From: Cepaea nemoralis
Taxonomy: Eukaryota; Mollusca; Gastropoda; Stylommatophora; Helicidae
NCBI GenBank assembly: GCA_014155875.1
Contig: JACEFZ010018162.1
Coordinates: 44,286 to 108,285 of the forward strand
DNA: 64,000 nt
Reading direction: 5' to 3'
Below the pieces are notes generated by a model. That model searched no databases. It worked only from the letters and a program-made list of their open reading frames with translations, and had not been told where the DNA came from. A program made the translations under genes and the position numbers. Shown here piece by piece: positions 53,850-64,000 of the stretch. The number at the start of each line of letters is the position of its first letter. The first letter of the stretch is position 1.

Positions 53850-55560
53850 TTTCCTACTTATTTAAAAGTTTACACGAGATATTTATAAGTTTGGTTAATA
53901 TGTTTCATGTTTTGGCCAACATTTTCCCCCCTTTGGCTAACATTTTCTTACTTGGGTCAACATATTTCATAGTTTACCCCATATTTTTTTTCCCTTTGGT
54001 TAACAAATTTTCCTACTTTTCATAAGTTTGGTGTAAATTTGTCTTTAATTGGTCAATATTTTTCTCCTTAGATTAACACATTTTCCTACTTTTTATAAGA
54101 ATGGATGAGATATTTCTTCACTTCACCAATGTTTTTTCCATTAGGTTAACACATTTTCCTCCTTTTCATAAGTATGGTTGAGATATTTCTTCACTTGGTC
54201 AATATTTTTCCCATTCGGTTAACACATTTTCCTAATGTTTATCAGTTTGGGCGATATATTTATAAGATTAGTTGAAACCTGTCTTTACTTGGAACAATAT
54301 TTTTTCACATTTGGTTAACAAAGTTTCCTACTTTTTTATGAGTTTGGCCGAGAAGTTTCTTTACTTGTCAACAGTTTTCACTTTTGGCTAACACATTTTC
54401 ATACATTTTAAAAAGTTTGCATGCGATATTTCTTTACTTGGCCACTATTTTTCATCTTTGGCTAACAAATATTCCTACTGTAGTCGACATATTTTCCTAT
54501 TGTTTGTAAGTTTGGTCGAGATATTTCAAAACTTGGGCAATATTTTTCCTAATTTGGGTAACACATATTCTTATAACGGTCGACATCTTTATAAGCTTGT
54601 CCATCGTTTTGCCTATTGTATTACTTCGGTCGACATATTTCTTGATTTTACTAGCATGTTTCTTACTTGTTATAAATTCGGATGAGATATTTCTTTACTT
54701 GACCAATATTTTTCACCTTTGGCTAGCACATTTTCCTAATGTTTATTAGTTTGGTCGAGATATTTCTGTATTTGGGCAATATTTTTCCTAATTTGGGTAA
54801 CACATATTCTTATAACGGTCGACATCTTTATAAGCTTGTCCATCGTTTTGCCTATTGTATTACTTCGGTCGACATATTTCTTGATTTTACTAGCATGTTT
54901 TCTTACTTGTTATAAATTCGGATGAGATATTTCTTTACTTGACCAATATTTTTCACCTTTGGCTAGCACATTTTCCTAATGTTTATTAGTTTGGTCGAGA
55001 TATTTCTGTATTTGGGCAATATTTTTCCTAATTTGGGTAACACATATTCTTATAACGGTCGACATCTTTATAAGCTTGTCCATCGTTTTGCCTATTGTAT
55101 TACTTCGGTCGACATATTTCTTGATTTTACTAGCATGTTTTCTTACTTGTTATAAATTCGGATGAGATATTTCTTTACTTGACCAATATTTTTCACCTTT
55201 GGCTAGCACATTTTCCTAATGTTTATTAGTTTGGTCGAGATATTTCTGTATTTGGCCACCATTTTTCCCATTTGGTTAACAAAGTTTCCTACCTTTTTAT
55301 GAGTTTTGGCCGAGAAGTTTCTTTACTTGGTCAATAGTTTTCACCTTTGGTTAACATGATTTCCTACTTGCTCAATATTTTTCACATTTGACGAACAATT
55401 TTCCTACTTTTCATAAGTTTTGTCGAGCTATTTCCTATTTTTGTCAACATTTTTAATTAGTTTGGTTACAATTTTTCCTACTTTTTATAATATTGGTCGA
55501 GGCGTTTCTTATTTTGGCCAACTGTTTTGTCAGTTTGGCTAACAGTTTTTCTTATTTGAC
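53850..55560. repeat. Minisatellite of the right arm with 240-bp higher-order unit
   Basis: Mirror of 49,713-51,425. The 240/241-bp units (about 54,535-55,256) are again three in number; one lacks a T in 'atgttttcttac'. Confidence 0.9.
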
Positions 55561-55612
55561 TGTTGGAGTGGTACATAGAACCTGTACTTTTGTCTGGATG
55601 TGAAATGTTGGT
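55560..55612 (+). mobile_element. LINE-A scrap, right arm
   Basis: Mirror of 49,660-49,712. Confidence 0.7.
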
Positions 55613-55926
55613 TGTGGAACAATTGATGCACACAAACAATAATAAACGAGACATGCACACAGTGGACGACAAGTACACATTGGGACAGAGAGACAGGAAT
55701 AAATACACATTGGTATAACGAGACAGAATCACATACACAAGTACAATACCACAAAAGTACAAATACACAAATATCTGCCACGACCCAAGTACACCAGAAG
55801 AATGTCACAAGTACAAACGGACAAATGTTTACAAAAATGATACAAATCAAATAACAAAAACATAGATTTTCATTTGTTTTCTCTTTTAATTTTCAATCAC
55901 CCAGTGGTATACACTTGTCTGAGTAG

Positions 55927-56325
55927 TCAGTCGCTAATATCATACGTGTCCATGAGCACCCATTGTTGTTGGTCTTCTCTTTTTTCTAATACGAATACCT
56001 GGTTGGGTAACATGATCGACAGCGCCTTGCAGTAATTCCTAAGGGCTGTCAATTTGGTTCTATCTTTTTGTTGGATATCCGTTTCCTCTGTTACTATGTG
56101 AGCAGTAGTGTTTTTCCCTGCTTGAGAGGTGTCTAAGGGTGTGTGATGTTGTATTCTTATATGACGTTATAAATTGTCTTTTCGTTGATACAAACGCCCA
56201 CAGCTGTGACATTTGTGGGTTGTGGAATTGTGAACTGTATTAGCGTGACGTGTGAGATTGTATTTTTCAGTAAATACTTTCCCACAAGTGATACACAAGT
56301 GGCCTTCTTTCTTAGGAGTGGGCAT
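55927..56325 (-). pseudogene. C2H2 zinc-finger gene, right arm, nonsense mutation
   Basis: Same length and start (ATG at 56,325) as the left copy. In the second finger the codon for Gln in NLQRH is TAA (56,167-56,169) instead of CAA, cutting the protein after about 58 residues and removing both histidines of that finger. The first finger is intact. This asymmetry shows that the arms have diverged since duplication. Confidence 0.85.
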
Positions 56326-56589
56326 AATGCTTCTGGGTGCCAATACTATATCTTGATACTAGTTGGTTGATAGCAGTAGCTTGGTACACGGTCTGTATAT
56401 TTCAGTGACTTAGTAGCTGTTTGACCTCGAGAAGCCAGAGTCTTTATATTTCACCTAGTTGATCAGTTTACCACACCTGTGAAAACAGCAAATACAACAA
56501 TTTTTAGTGTCCAAGAATATTTTAATGTTCAAGTTGTTTACTGATCTACTGACCGATCATATCTTTGACTCGGGCAGGTTGTTTGTGTG

Positions 56590-57005
56590 TCTACTCGTCT
56601 GTATCGCGTCCTTCAAGTTCGATCACGTCTATTTCTAACCAAGAATTAATATTGGCAATCTTTCCTTGAGCGAAAACGTTTCATATGTCCTGTGTTGCAT
56701 ATGGAGTTTAGCCAACGGTGTTGACAACAGTTCTTCAACATGTATCCCATTCAGGTCTTGTTTGGTTTCAATGCGTTGCCTCTTGTAATAGCTAAACATA
56801 CGGGGTCAAAACGACTCATAGTGACTTGTACTGTCAAATGTTATAGCACCACATTGACCGGAGTATGTACGTTTAACGAGTACACCCGCCTGCTTGCATC
56901 TCTGTTGCTTTTGTTCCTAACTATTCTTTCTTGGTTCAGTGTATAATTTTTAGTGACAACCGGTCTTAGGGCAACCTGATGAGAGTCTGTTGGTGGCGTA
57001 GACAT
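56590..57005 (-). pseudogene. Decayed small gene, right arm
   Basis: Mirror of 48,266-48,680: ATG frames at 56,841-57,005 and 56,635-56,799 with the same stop and frame changes as on the left. Confidence 0.4.
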
Positions 57006-57343
57006 CTTTTTTCTTGTTGACCAAATGTGGAATTGATACCAATGTCACCGAACTTATAACGCTTGCTTAGTCTGTGTTCTTCACGAATAATAACAGTTGC
57101 ACTTGGTCACAACACTGTGATAGCTTGTGCTCTGATATTCACGCTTTTCACACTAGGAGACATCGATTTACCACTAGTGAGAGCCCTGATGAATGTGGGG
57201 TGTTTGTGTCAGTAAACGATCATTCGAGTGATATACCACTCTGTATCCACCCCTATGAAACACACCGTGAGAAGACAGAACACTACAACGACGTATATTT
57301 ATATTGAGCTTTGTTCCGTTATTGACGACCTAAATGTAGCCGT

Positions 57344-57876
57344 TTACCACCCATCCACCAGTGTGGATTGACTGAACGTTAATGAGGTCGGTGATGTTGG
57401 TGGCGATGGACGTTCGTTGTTGGTTGGCGAGGGCTCGGGAGTTGCGTGTTCGTCGTTATATTCGTGGAGACATGCCTCAAGTCTACTGAGACTTAGCGTG
57501 ATTATGTCCTCCTTGGTAAAGTGTTCTTGTAGTACAGACTGCAGTCGACACTTTACTAGATCATAAAAACTATCTCTTTTAACCCAAGACTCCATAAGCG
57601 AATCCATGAGTGGCTGGGCTTGCTGCATATTGCGAATAGCGCAGTCCAGGCAATCGCTGTGTGGTTCCGCTCTTAATAGACCCCACAGTTTCCGAATTAG
57701 GACTTCCTGGTCATTCGTATCTGTAAAACATAGATAAAAATAAGGTACTATACCATCTGTACAGGGAACACCTAATATCATTATTAGCTCTGGATCGGAT
57801 ATGACCCCCTCATTTTTAAAAGACCGTAATGTCATAGCGAACATGGGCATGTAGACCCCCACCAGTTCCCATACGA
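57344..57876 (-). CDS. Exon 2 of the 183-codon gene, right arm
   Basis: Intact mirror of 47,395-47,927 with about three amino-acid differences. The acceptor TTGGGTAG precedes it at 57,877-57,884. Unknown function as for the left copy. Confidence 0.75.
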
Positions 57877-58104
57877 CTACCCAATACTACTAGTGTATAT
57901 TAAGGTACCACCGTAACGCTATGTTCACATCGTTTGACACAGCCTAATATGAGCTGTTACGAATCTATATTGTTGTTTCCTCAGCTGTTATATACGTCTA
58001 GGTCTATATATCCCCTGTATTATACTAGTATTGTTGGGTTACCGACGTGTCGATGTGATTAAACATAACAAAAATGTGAAAGATTTATCAAAGTCCAAAC
58101 TTAC

Positions 58105-58123
58105 CATTAATGCTTTGCCACAT
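58105..58123 (-). CDS. Exon 1 of the 183-codon gene, right arm
   Basis: ATG at 58,123, MWQSIN and the donor G|GTAAGT at 58,104; the 228-bp intron has the same length as on the left. TATA box at 58,184-58,191. Confidence 0.75.
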
Positions 58124-58464
58124 GGTGAGCTCTGTTTTGGTGTTGTCAGAGAGCGGTAGTTCTATATGATATAGGCTGGTCGTCTTTTATACACGATATC
58201 TGCTGCTGTGGACTCGTATCAAGAGGTTGTCCTGTCTGGTTTCCTCGCTCTGATCGGCTGGTAGAAACTGTTTTGTACAGTGAATATTCCTTAGCATTTA
58301 TACCCCGTTTTTGTCGATATGGCCTAGACCACGTGACCTGGTAGATTAGTCCTGCACACAGCTGCGTCTGCAATAACGGTTATATCTATAAGCCACTGGT
58401 CGCAATTATGAGACGAATCTAGCGTGGCGGTATTGATTTTCTGTGGATGGCCTGACAATAGGTG

Positions 58465-58650
58465 TTAAGCTCTTAATCCTCTATCGACATTATATGAACT
58501 TTTATTAATCTTGCGAACTATTTGCCATGGCGGATACATCAATAACATTAATAAACGACCTACTTCATTACGACGACGATAAGCCCCTGGATTAGCCGTT
58601 ATGAAAATGAGTACTGATTTTTGGCAACACCTGTTGAGGTTATGAATCAT
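58465..58650 (-). CDS. Hypothetical 61-residue ORF, right arm
   Basis: Exact protein mirror of 46,621-46,806; unknown, coding status uncertain. Confidence 0.3.
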   Translation of the reverse strand: MIHNLNRCCQKSVLIFITANPGAYRRRNEVGRLLMLLMYPPWQIVRKINKSSYNVDRGLRA

Positions 58651-59506
58651 ATTCTGATTTTTAAGTTAGGTTATATTTTGTGACTCGTAGGTACAAAGGT
58701 GAAATCGGCTGCCTGTTTTCCCCATTGGACTTGTGGACACAGCGATACGGATAGACAAACCGTCCCTAATCATAACCCGTATGACCATCTAGACACCCAC
58801 ACGCTGGGGCCTATTACCCTTACCAGTGGCACAAGCACCGAGATTCGACCCTGTCACCTCGTCTGGGGCAGCACCTAAGCTTCAACCAACACACCACCTC
58901 TCCTTTGCTACACATAGCCTATTACTACCACCAGATATCGCCATCACAACTAAGTAACAAAAACATTATCAATATTTCTTCTACCCCGCTAGACCTCCCT
59001 ACCGGGATTCGAACCCGGCACCCACGGAGGACACCGACGGCCATCTTTACTTGTTTCTTTAACGATCTGATACCTATGATGATATTGTTTGGAAGCACTC
59101 ATCGAGATACGCTTTCACTCACCCACCCCTTAACATCAAATAACACTAAGCCATACCACTACAACACGAACTAGCGGCCATCTTTACTCTTTTTAAGATT
59201 TTCATTTAATGAGCTAACACCGTTTGATAATAGATTTTATGCCCCGCCCAACCACTATTAACCAATATCTTTTATTTTCCATTGAAATATTTTTTTAAAT
59301 TAAAAATTTAAAAAAACATTAAATTATTTTTAATTTTTAATTAAAAAAAACATACTTTTCCTGCCAAAACAGCGATCATTAACATGGTAAAGATGCGACA
59401 AGGAGGTGCGGAGACATCATCCCTAATACCCCGCTACCCCTTAGACCATACTTTTCCACCAAAAATTCGACCCTAACAGCCCAAACATACAACTACGAGG
59501 GACCGA

Positions 59507-59514
59507 TGACGTCA
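59507..59514. promoter_or_regulatory. Consensus CRE, right arm
   Basis: TGACGTCA, mirror of 45,756-45,763. Confidence 0.5.
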
Positions 59515-59709
59515 CTATACACGTCGCACCACCGACCACCACCTTCTTTGCGCTTACTATTTACGCCGGCTCCTTCCACTCCACCCTGGCCACATACACA
59601 CATGATGAGCCTCCAGCTCATTAGATCAGACTTTTTTCTTTTTAAAAATTTTACCCGCCAAAAATACCGAGCTTAACAACCAAAGACACAACTAAGCAGG
59701 TGTTAGAAG

Positions 59710-59822
59710 GAGTCAATATCACACCACAGAAGGAGCGGACATAACCCGCTCCTTCAGACGCCTTCGCGCTCCTTCAGGCTCCTTTGCGCTCCTTCAGGAG
59801 CGCTCCTTTAGCTCCTTCTCCA
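59710..59822. promoter_or_regulatory. Subterminal GGAGCG iterons, right end
   Basis: Complement of the left cluster (CGCTCCTTC repeats), followed by a G-run and the terminal 34 bp. Confidence 0.75.
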
Positions 59823-59858
59823 GGGGGGGGGGGGGTGTATGCAACATATATAACTACT

Positions 59859-59864
59859 ATTGTG
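59859..59864. repeat. Right target-site duplication ATTGTG
   Basis: Matches 45,388-45,393 exactly and directly abuts the right arm. Confidence 0.8.
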
Positions 59865-60102
59865 TGAATATGTGTTTTGTATGTTTCAGATTGAAGGATT
59901 TATCTAATTACGCTGTTGTGTAATTTTTGCAGTGTGTACCTAACGAGAACCAAATGTCTTAGTAGGTCAGAAAAGCACCTGCACTTGACATTCAATTTTT
60001 ACATTTGGTTTGATGGAAACAAAATAGGTAAAATTGTCATGACACAATCAAAATGTTGTCTCAATGCGATCAAAACATTGAGGTAGGGTGGGAGGGGGGG
60101 GG

Positions 60103-60330
60103 TGGTTAGTTGCATTTCCTTTACAGAACGTCTCAGTCTACCTCAGCATGTATTGGCTGTTTGTGATTTCTTTACAAGTTTGCGTTGAGTAGTTTGTCAT
60201 TGCTTTCTTAACGATCGACACTCATACCTGTATGAAATCAGCGCAGGGCGGTTTGCTGCCAAATCGCTGGCAGCTGTGTTTCGAACGTAGTATACGGTAT
60301 TGCGAATTGCGTCTGCAAACCCTTCGCCAC
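60103..60330 (-). mobile_element. SINE family S1 copy
   Basis: It contains 'cctttacagaacgtctcagt', 'agtttgtcattgctttctta' and 'gcgtctgcaaacccttcgcc' (A-box on the minus strand). Confidence 0.8.
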
Positions 60331-60452
60331 AAAATGTTGGAAAAGGTTCTCAAAATGCTGGAATATCACCCAATACTAAAATAAGCAGAAATAGATACCT
60401 ACATGCACAATAAGAACAGTCTCATATAAATCAGAGTATGCTAAACCATATG

Positions 60453-61575
60453 TCAGGTCTTAGTCAGATATGCTGTTTGTCCATCAAGATGATGATGACC
60501 ATTCATTTCATCCAGTGGGGTTGAAAGTATGGAGCCGTGAGTTCTAAGATGGCTGATAAGGCCTATTTTGGCTCGAAATGTTCTTTGACAATGTGGACAA
60601 AGAATGCTTGAAGTTTCTGGAGGAGGATTTTCTGCAGTGGTTTTTCTGTTCTGTCTTTTCTTCACAGCTCTTGCAGTCCTGGTTGCCTCACAAGTGACTG
60701 CACCCTTGCGTAATGATGTACGCCACGAATTTCGGTCTCTGGCTGCAGTCTCCCAGGTGTCATGATTAATTCCAAAAGCATTCAGTGAGATTTTCAGAGT
60801 GTCTTTAAAGCGTTTCCTCTGGCCGCCTTGGGAGCGTTTACCACAACGCAACTAGCCGTAAAAAATTCGTTTAGGGAGCCTGTGATCTGGCATGCGAGTC
60901 AAGTGACCAGCCCAGCGAATCTGATTCTTCATTAGTAGAGTGTGGATACTGGGCATGGACGCTCTTTCTAGGACTTCAGTGTCTGGGATCTTGTCTTGCC
61001 ATTTAATCTTCAGTAACTTCCTAAGGCAGACTGTGTGGAAGTAGTTTAATTTCCTAGCGTGTCGCTGATAAACAGTCCAGGTTTCACAAGCATATAGCAG
61101 TGTGGATAATACAACTGCTTTGTAGACTTTCAGCTTTGTTTGCAGGCTTATTCCATTTCTGTCCCATACATTCTTGTACAGTCTCCTAAAGGCCGCGCTG
61201 GCCTTGAAGATTCTTGCATTCACTTCATCATCAATTGTGGCAGCTTGTGTGACACAGTGCTGCCAAGATAGGTTAATTTGTCCACAACACTTAGTCTATG
61301 ACCATTCACTTTGATATTCGGCACAATGTGATTATTCCCTGGAGCTGGCTGGTACATAACTACAGTTTTCTCCAAATTGATATTTAGCCTAAAGTTGGCA
61401 CAGGCATGTGAGAAGCTGAAACATTATGTTGCATGTCCGCCTCCGATTTGGCGTATAGAGCGCAATCATCAGCAAACAGGAGCTCTCTGACGGTGTCGCT
61501 GTCAATTTTGGGTTTAGCTTTCAGCCTTCTCAGATTGAATAACTTTCCATCCATGCGGTAGTCAGAATATGACTG
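60453..61575 (-). mobile_element. LINE-D reverse transcriptase fragment with C-terminal C2H2 finger
   Basis: Reading minus: LLFADDCALYAKSEADMQ (the catalytic Y/F-ADD), a KVNGHRLSVVDKLTYLGSTV-like step with frame breaks, then STLLYACETWTVYQRHARKL and NQIRWAGHLTRMPDHRLPKR. An in-frame TAG at about 60,852 is followed by GKRSQGGQRKRFKDTLK and a finger CPHCQRTFRAKIGLISHLRT. This tail is widespread in metazoan non-LTR elements; the clade is left open. Inactive, because of the stop and upstream frame changes. Confidence 0.88.
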
Positions 61576-62164
61576 AGCTACCGTATAACAGTAGACGGTA
61601 CTACCTGCTTTCTGTTAGCGCCGAATGTTGGACAGCGATCACCAAACCCGACACCCCACATTGTGCCAACGGCTTCGGACGGAGGAGTGCAAATGGGAGG
61701 GTACAAGCCTTACCCTAGTGCGAGGAAATGCAGCCTAAAGACTAAATGTCATGGCAGAACAGACCAGGCCCTAAGCCTTGGTCGGCAACAGGTCTAGGAT
61801 GGAAGCTCCGACAGGCGGACAGTTAGAGTATTGCTTTGCTGATCCGACAGCTTCTGCAGCTTGTCTTGTTCCAGATGCATTGGTGTCACTATTCCTCTGG
61901 GGTGAACTAGGGATGTTAAGAGAGGGATCATGCTGCATGGGCAACACATGATCTCTAAATTCAGCCCAGGCTTTGCGTTATGGAGAGGTATAACTCATTG
62001 TACAAACTGTCGTCTGTCAAGACGACAAGTGCCAGTCAGTCATGCTAAGACCAAAATTTACAATAACTTTATAATGATAATAAGGACCCCAAGAATATGA
62101 CTTGTCCTAAAATGTCTTGCTGTACCGATGAGCGACTATCATCGAGATGTTTCATTCAATCATT
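61576..62164. other. Intergenic, no gene recognised
   Basis: A moderately GC-rich stretch ('cggaggagtgcaaatgggag' and neighbours) that could belong to the LINE-D body but has no clear frame. Confidence 0.3.
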
Positions 62165-62372
62165 ATAGTCCATGTCGATAAGCGTGGACGGTCACGTTTC
62201 GCCATCTCACGCGATCAACAATGTCGTGAATCAGCTCTGTATTCTTGTTTTAACCATGCCACGTGACCAAGCCATCCAGATATTTATTTCTCTGCCTCCT
62301 TCTTGTTATTTTTCCATCAATCTTGTCAATTGTCACCAAGTTCTCAAGATTATTTCTTCTCATTAAAAAAAT
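62165..62372 (-). mobile_element. LINE-A 3' fragment
   Basis: Minus-strand tail with 'cgtggacggtcacgtttcgc', 'accatgccacgtgaccaagc' and 'aattgtcaccaagttctcaa'; related to 41,962-42,140. Confidence 0.78.
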
Positions 62373-62382
62373 AATAATAATG

Positions 62383-62575
62383 GAGTGTCCTTTACAGGAA
62401 GTAGCAGTCAACCCCAGTAATTTTTGGCTGTTCGTGATTCCAGGCAAATTTCATTTGTAGTTTTCCATTGCTTTCTGAACCCCGGGGCGCCCTGCCTTTA
62501 TAAGAACCGACACCTGTGTTTCGAACGCTGGTATACAGAATTACGAGCTGCGCCCGTAACTCTTCGCCAAGGAGC
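62383..62575 (-). mobile_element. SINE family S1 copy
   Basis: It contains 'gtcctttacaggaagtagca', 'ttttccattgctttctgaac' and 'gtaactcttcgccaaggagc'. Confidence 0.78.
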
Positions 62576-62749
62576 TGACATTTCTTCTCATACCGTGCCC
62601 AAAAAATGTTGAGTGTTTCGTATTTCGGGTCCTTTAAATAACATCGCTCTCATCGCTCGGCCTGCTCAAATGACCCTTGGTCTCTTTTTATCTCTCTTTC
62701 CTCGTGCCCTAGATCCTGCAATGCAATCTTTTTGAGCCTGAGGAATTAA

Positions 62750-62892
62750 GGCCGCCTGGCTAGTGCAGTCGCCGCGAACCCGAGAACTGTGCAAGTTCCC
62801 CGACAGAAAAAAAAATCTCCACACATTACCGAGGATTCGAACCCGGGTCTCACGAAGGCGAATCCAGCATTCTAGCCACTCTGCAAGCCGCT
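62750..62892 (-). mobile_element. tRNA-derived SINE
   Basis: On the minus strand GCAGAGTGGCTAGAATGCTG and GACCCGGGTTCGAATCCTCG form an A box and a perfect B box in tRNA spacing, followed by a ~75-bp body. No acceptor-stem pairing. Confidence 0.65.
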
Positions 62893-62920
62893 CCTTTCAG
62901 CAAAAATAGGAAAATACGGG

Positions 62921-63475
62921 GTAGTTATAAGTAAGTCCAAATGGCTGTAGAAAAATAACTGAATATGATAACATCTAAAAAACTTTATTTTTATACATAC
63001 TTGTCCCTTTTTTTCTCAACATAATTTCCACCAAAATTGATGCACTTATCCCATTGTTTTATCACTCCCAAAACCCAGCATAGAACTGCGTACCCTTTTT
63101 CTAAACCACTTTTCACTTCACATTCAACTTCGGCGTCATCGCGAAATTCTCCCGCCAAGGGGGGTTGTCGGTTTATGCTGACAAAGTTTGTCCAGTAAAG
63201 TGATGCATACTGGGTAGAAAAGTTACGGGGGCGAGTCAATAATAAGTCACACAGTTATGTTGGATGGCCGGTTTTAAAGAAAAGAAAACCGCAGTTCTAT
63301 GCAGCCGGTTTTGGAGGACTGATAAAACGATAGGGTAAGTGCATCATTGTTGGTGGAAAAATGTTGAGAAATAAAAAGGGGATTGTATGTATAAAAAAAA
63401 ACTGGTTTCAGTTGTTATGTGTATTATTTTTCTACAGCCATTTGTGACTTATTTCTTACCCTCGTTACAACTTGG
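62921..63475 (-). mobile_element. Mariner-like transposon remnant
   Basis: Inverted ends of about 75 bp ('gtccaaatggctgtagaaaa' at the left, 'ttttctacagccatttgtga' at the right). Between them a minus-strand frame (62,991-63,160) reads FRDDAEVECEVKSGL and GVIKQWDKCINFGGNYVEK, the C-terminal signature of mariner transposases. The rest of the transposase is absent. Confidence 0.7.
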
Positions 63476-63835
63476 ACCGGCATTTTTTCTAAAATTGCAA
63501 TCATTTAAAAAACACCTAAGGGGACAGGTGTGTTTTTTGGGCAGAGTGTGCGTGATGTTATATTTATAGATACACTCACTCTCATCGCCGATGGACTTGC
63601 AGATGAACCTATGGTGTATTTGTGGTGCAAATAGTCATATACACGTGAGTGCATCTGGACCGCCCTGTGAACTCCAGGAGGACGCACGAACGGCACGTGA
63701 TGACGGGGACAGCGGCATTCCATCTGTTTAAGGAAATGAGAAAGTAAACTCACCAGCCATCCCAACAAATGACGGCAGGCAGGAGGACATCATGGCGAGT
63801 ACACTCATAATAATTAACGAACAACTCGTTTTTGT
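63476..63835. other. Intergenic, no gene established
   Basis: On the minus strand an ATG-initiated stretch (MMSSCLPSFVGMAG) runs into G|GTGAGT at about 63,752, a possible first exon, but nothing ties it to a gene. Confidence 0.25.
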
Positions 63836-63944
63836 TGTCTGTCTGTCTGCTTGTCTGACCGTCTGTCCGTCAGGCATTCGGTCTGTCGTTATCCCTGTCT
63901 CTCTGTCTCTCTGTGCGTCTGACTGCTTGCTTATATGCCTATCA

Positions 63945-63979
<35 letters not shown>

Positions 63980-64000
63980 CTTCCGTCCTGTTCTCTGTCT
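63836..64000. repeat. (TCTG)n-like microsatellite
   Basis: Degenerate TCTG/TCTC repeats become perfect at 63,946-63,979 and run to the window edge. Confidence 0.92.

Larger units (their letters stand above)
45394..59858. mobile_element. Giant palindromic mobile element, 14,465 bp, 6-bp target duplication
   Basis: Two near-identical inverted arms (45,394-52,596 and 52,678-59,858) surround an 81-bp unpaired centre. The base immediately outside each arm begins ATTGTG on both sides (45,388-45,393 and 59,859-59,864), a perfect direct 6-bp repeat, so the whole palindrome inserted as a unit. The termini are 5'-AGTAGTTATATATG and its complement. AG termini and 6-bp duplications are described for Polinton/Maverick elements, but none of their core genes (protein-primed DNA polymerase, retroviral-type integrase, ATPase, protease, capsid) is present. 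Supported genes on both arms point to the centre. Arm differences are scattered substitutions and 1-bp indels. It was probably mobilised in trans. Confidence 0.88.

Noticed and set aside
45394..59858. Palindrome as a fold-back sequencing or assembly artefact
   Set aside because: The centre has 81 unpaired bases, the arms differ by substitutions and indels (including a nonsense codon), and a perfect 6-bp direct repeat abuts both tips. Raw reads would still be the final test.
45394..59858. Integrated herpesvirus or adenovirus genome
   Set aside because: Only control-region style and telomeric repeats recall such viruses; no hallmark gene of either family is visible.
45388..59864. CRISPR array or bacterial element
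   Set aside because: Repeats such as the 24-, 37- and 43-bp arrays have no spacers of unique sequence, and the window is clearly eukaryotic.
62750..62892. Functional tRNA gene
   Set aside because: A and B boxes are good, but the acceptor strands do not pair and a SINE body follows; the same holds for 21,650-21,725.

Overview
This is a repeat-dense metazoan nuclear window with very little host coding sequence. Short introns with GT-AG borders, tRNA-derived SINEs, RTE-like LINEs and vertebrate-type TTAGGG-like repeats point to an animal other than an insect, most likely a lophotrochozoan such as a mollusc; the species cannot be fixed from the sequence. Two host genes are recognisable: the last exon of a CMC4-like twin-Cx9C protein at the left edge (+), and four exons of LCMT1 (leucine carboxyl methyltransferase 1) spread over 20.46-26.33 kb on the minus strand. 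The first LCMT1 exon carries a one-base frame disruption.

From 0 to 45 kb the remainder is a mosaic of mobile elements. There are at least five LINE lineages, including a full-length RTE-like copy at 31,913-35,160 with a 958-codon ORF and a perfect 10-bp target duplication, nested inside an older LINE. There are two SINE families, one of which ends in GAA repeats like two of the LINEs, and several tRNA-like SINE heads. Small DNA transposons with visible ends and target duplications include a Merlin-like element (6.7-7.2 kb), two mariner-type MITEs, a hAT MITE, a 695-bp piggyBac-like element and a second TTAA-type MITE family. Minisatellites of 21, 24, 28, 37 and 43 bp fill much of the rest.

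The most striking object is at 45,394-59,858: a 14,465-bp, almost perfect palindrome. It has two arms of about 7.2 kb and an 81-bp unpaired centre, and is flanked on both sides by the same six bases, ATTGTG. It therefore behaves as one inserted mobile element and not as an assembly fold. The termini read 5'-AG...CT-3', and AG ends with 6-bp target duplications are features associated with Polinton/Maverick elements, but no polymerase, integrase or capsid gene is present. Each arm runs inward from clustered GGAGCG subterminal motifs, through a consensus CRE and tRNA-like segments, to a TATA-driven two-exon gene of 183 codons, a decayed small gene and a two-finger C2H2 gene (intact on the left, stopped on the right). 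It then passes into host-like DNA: LINE scraps, a minisatellite with a 240-bp higher-order unit, and degenerate telomeric repeats. All supported arm genes point to the centre. I infer a copy-back (snap-back) genome of a virus-like, possibly protein-primed replicon that integrated; that origin is a hypothesis.

From 59.9 kb to the end there is again ordinary repeat mosaic: SINEs, a LINE with a C-terminal C2H2 finger, a mariner remnant with long inverted ends, and a TCTG microsatellite at the window edge.
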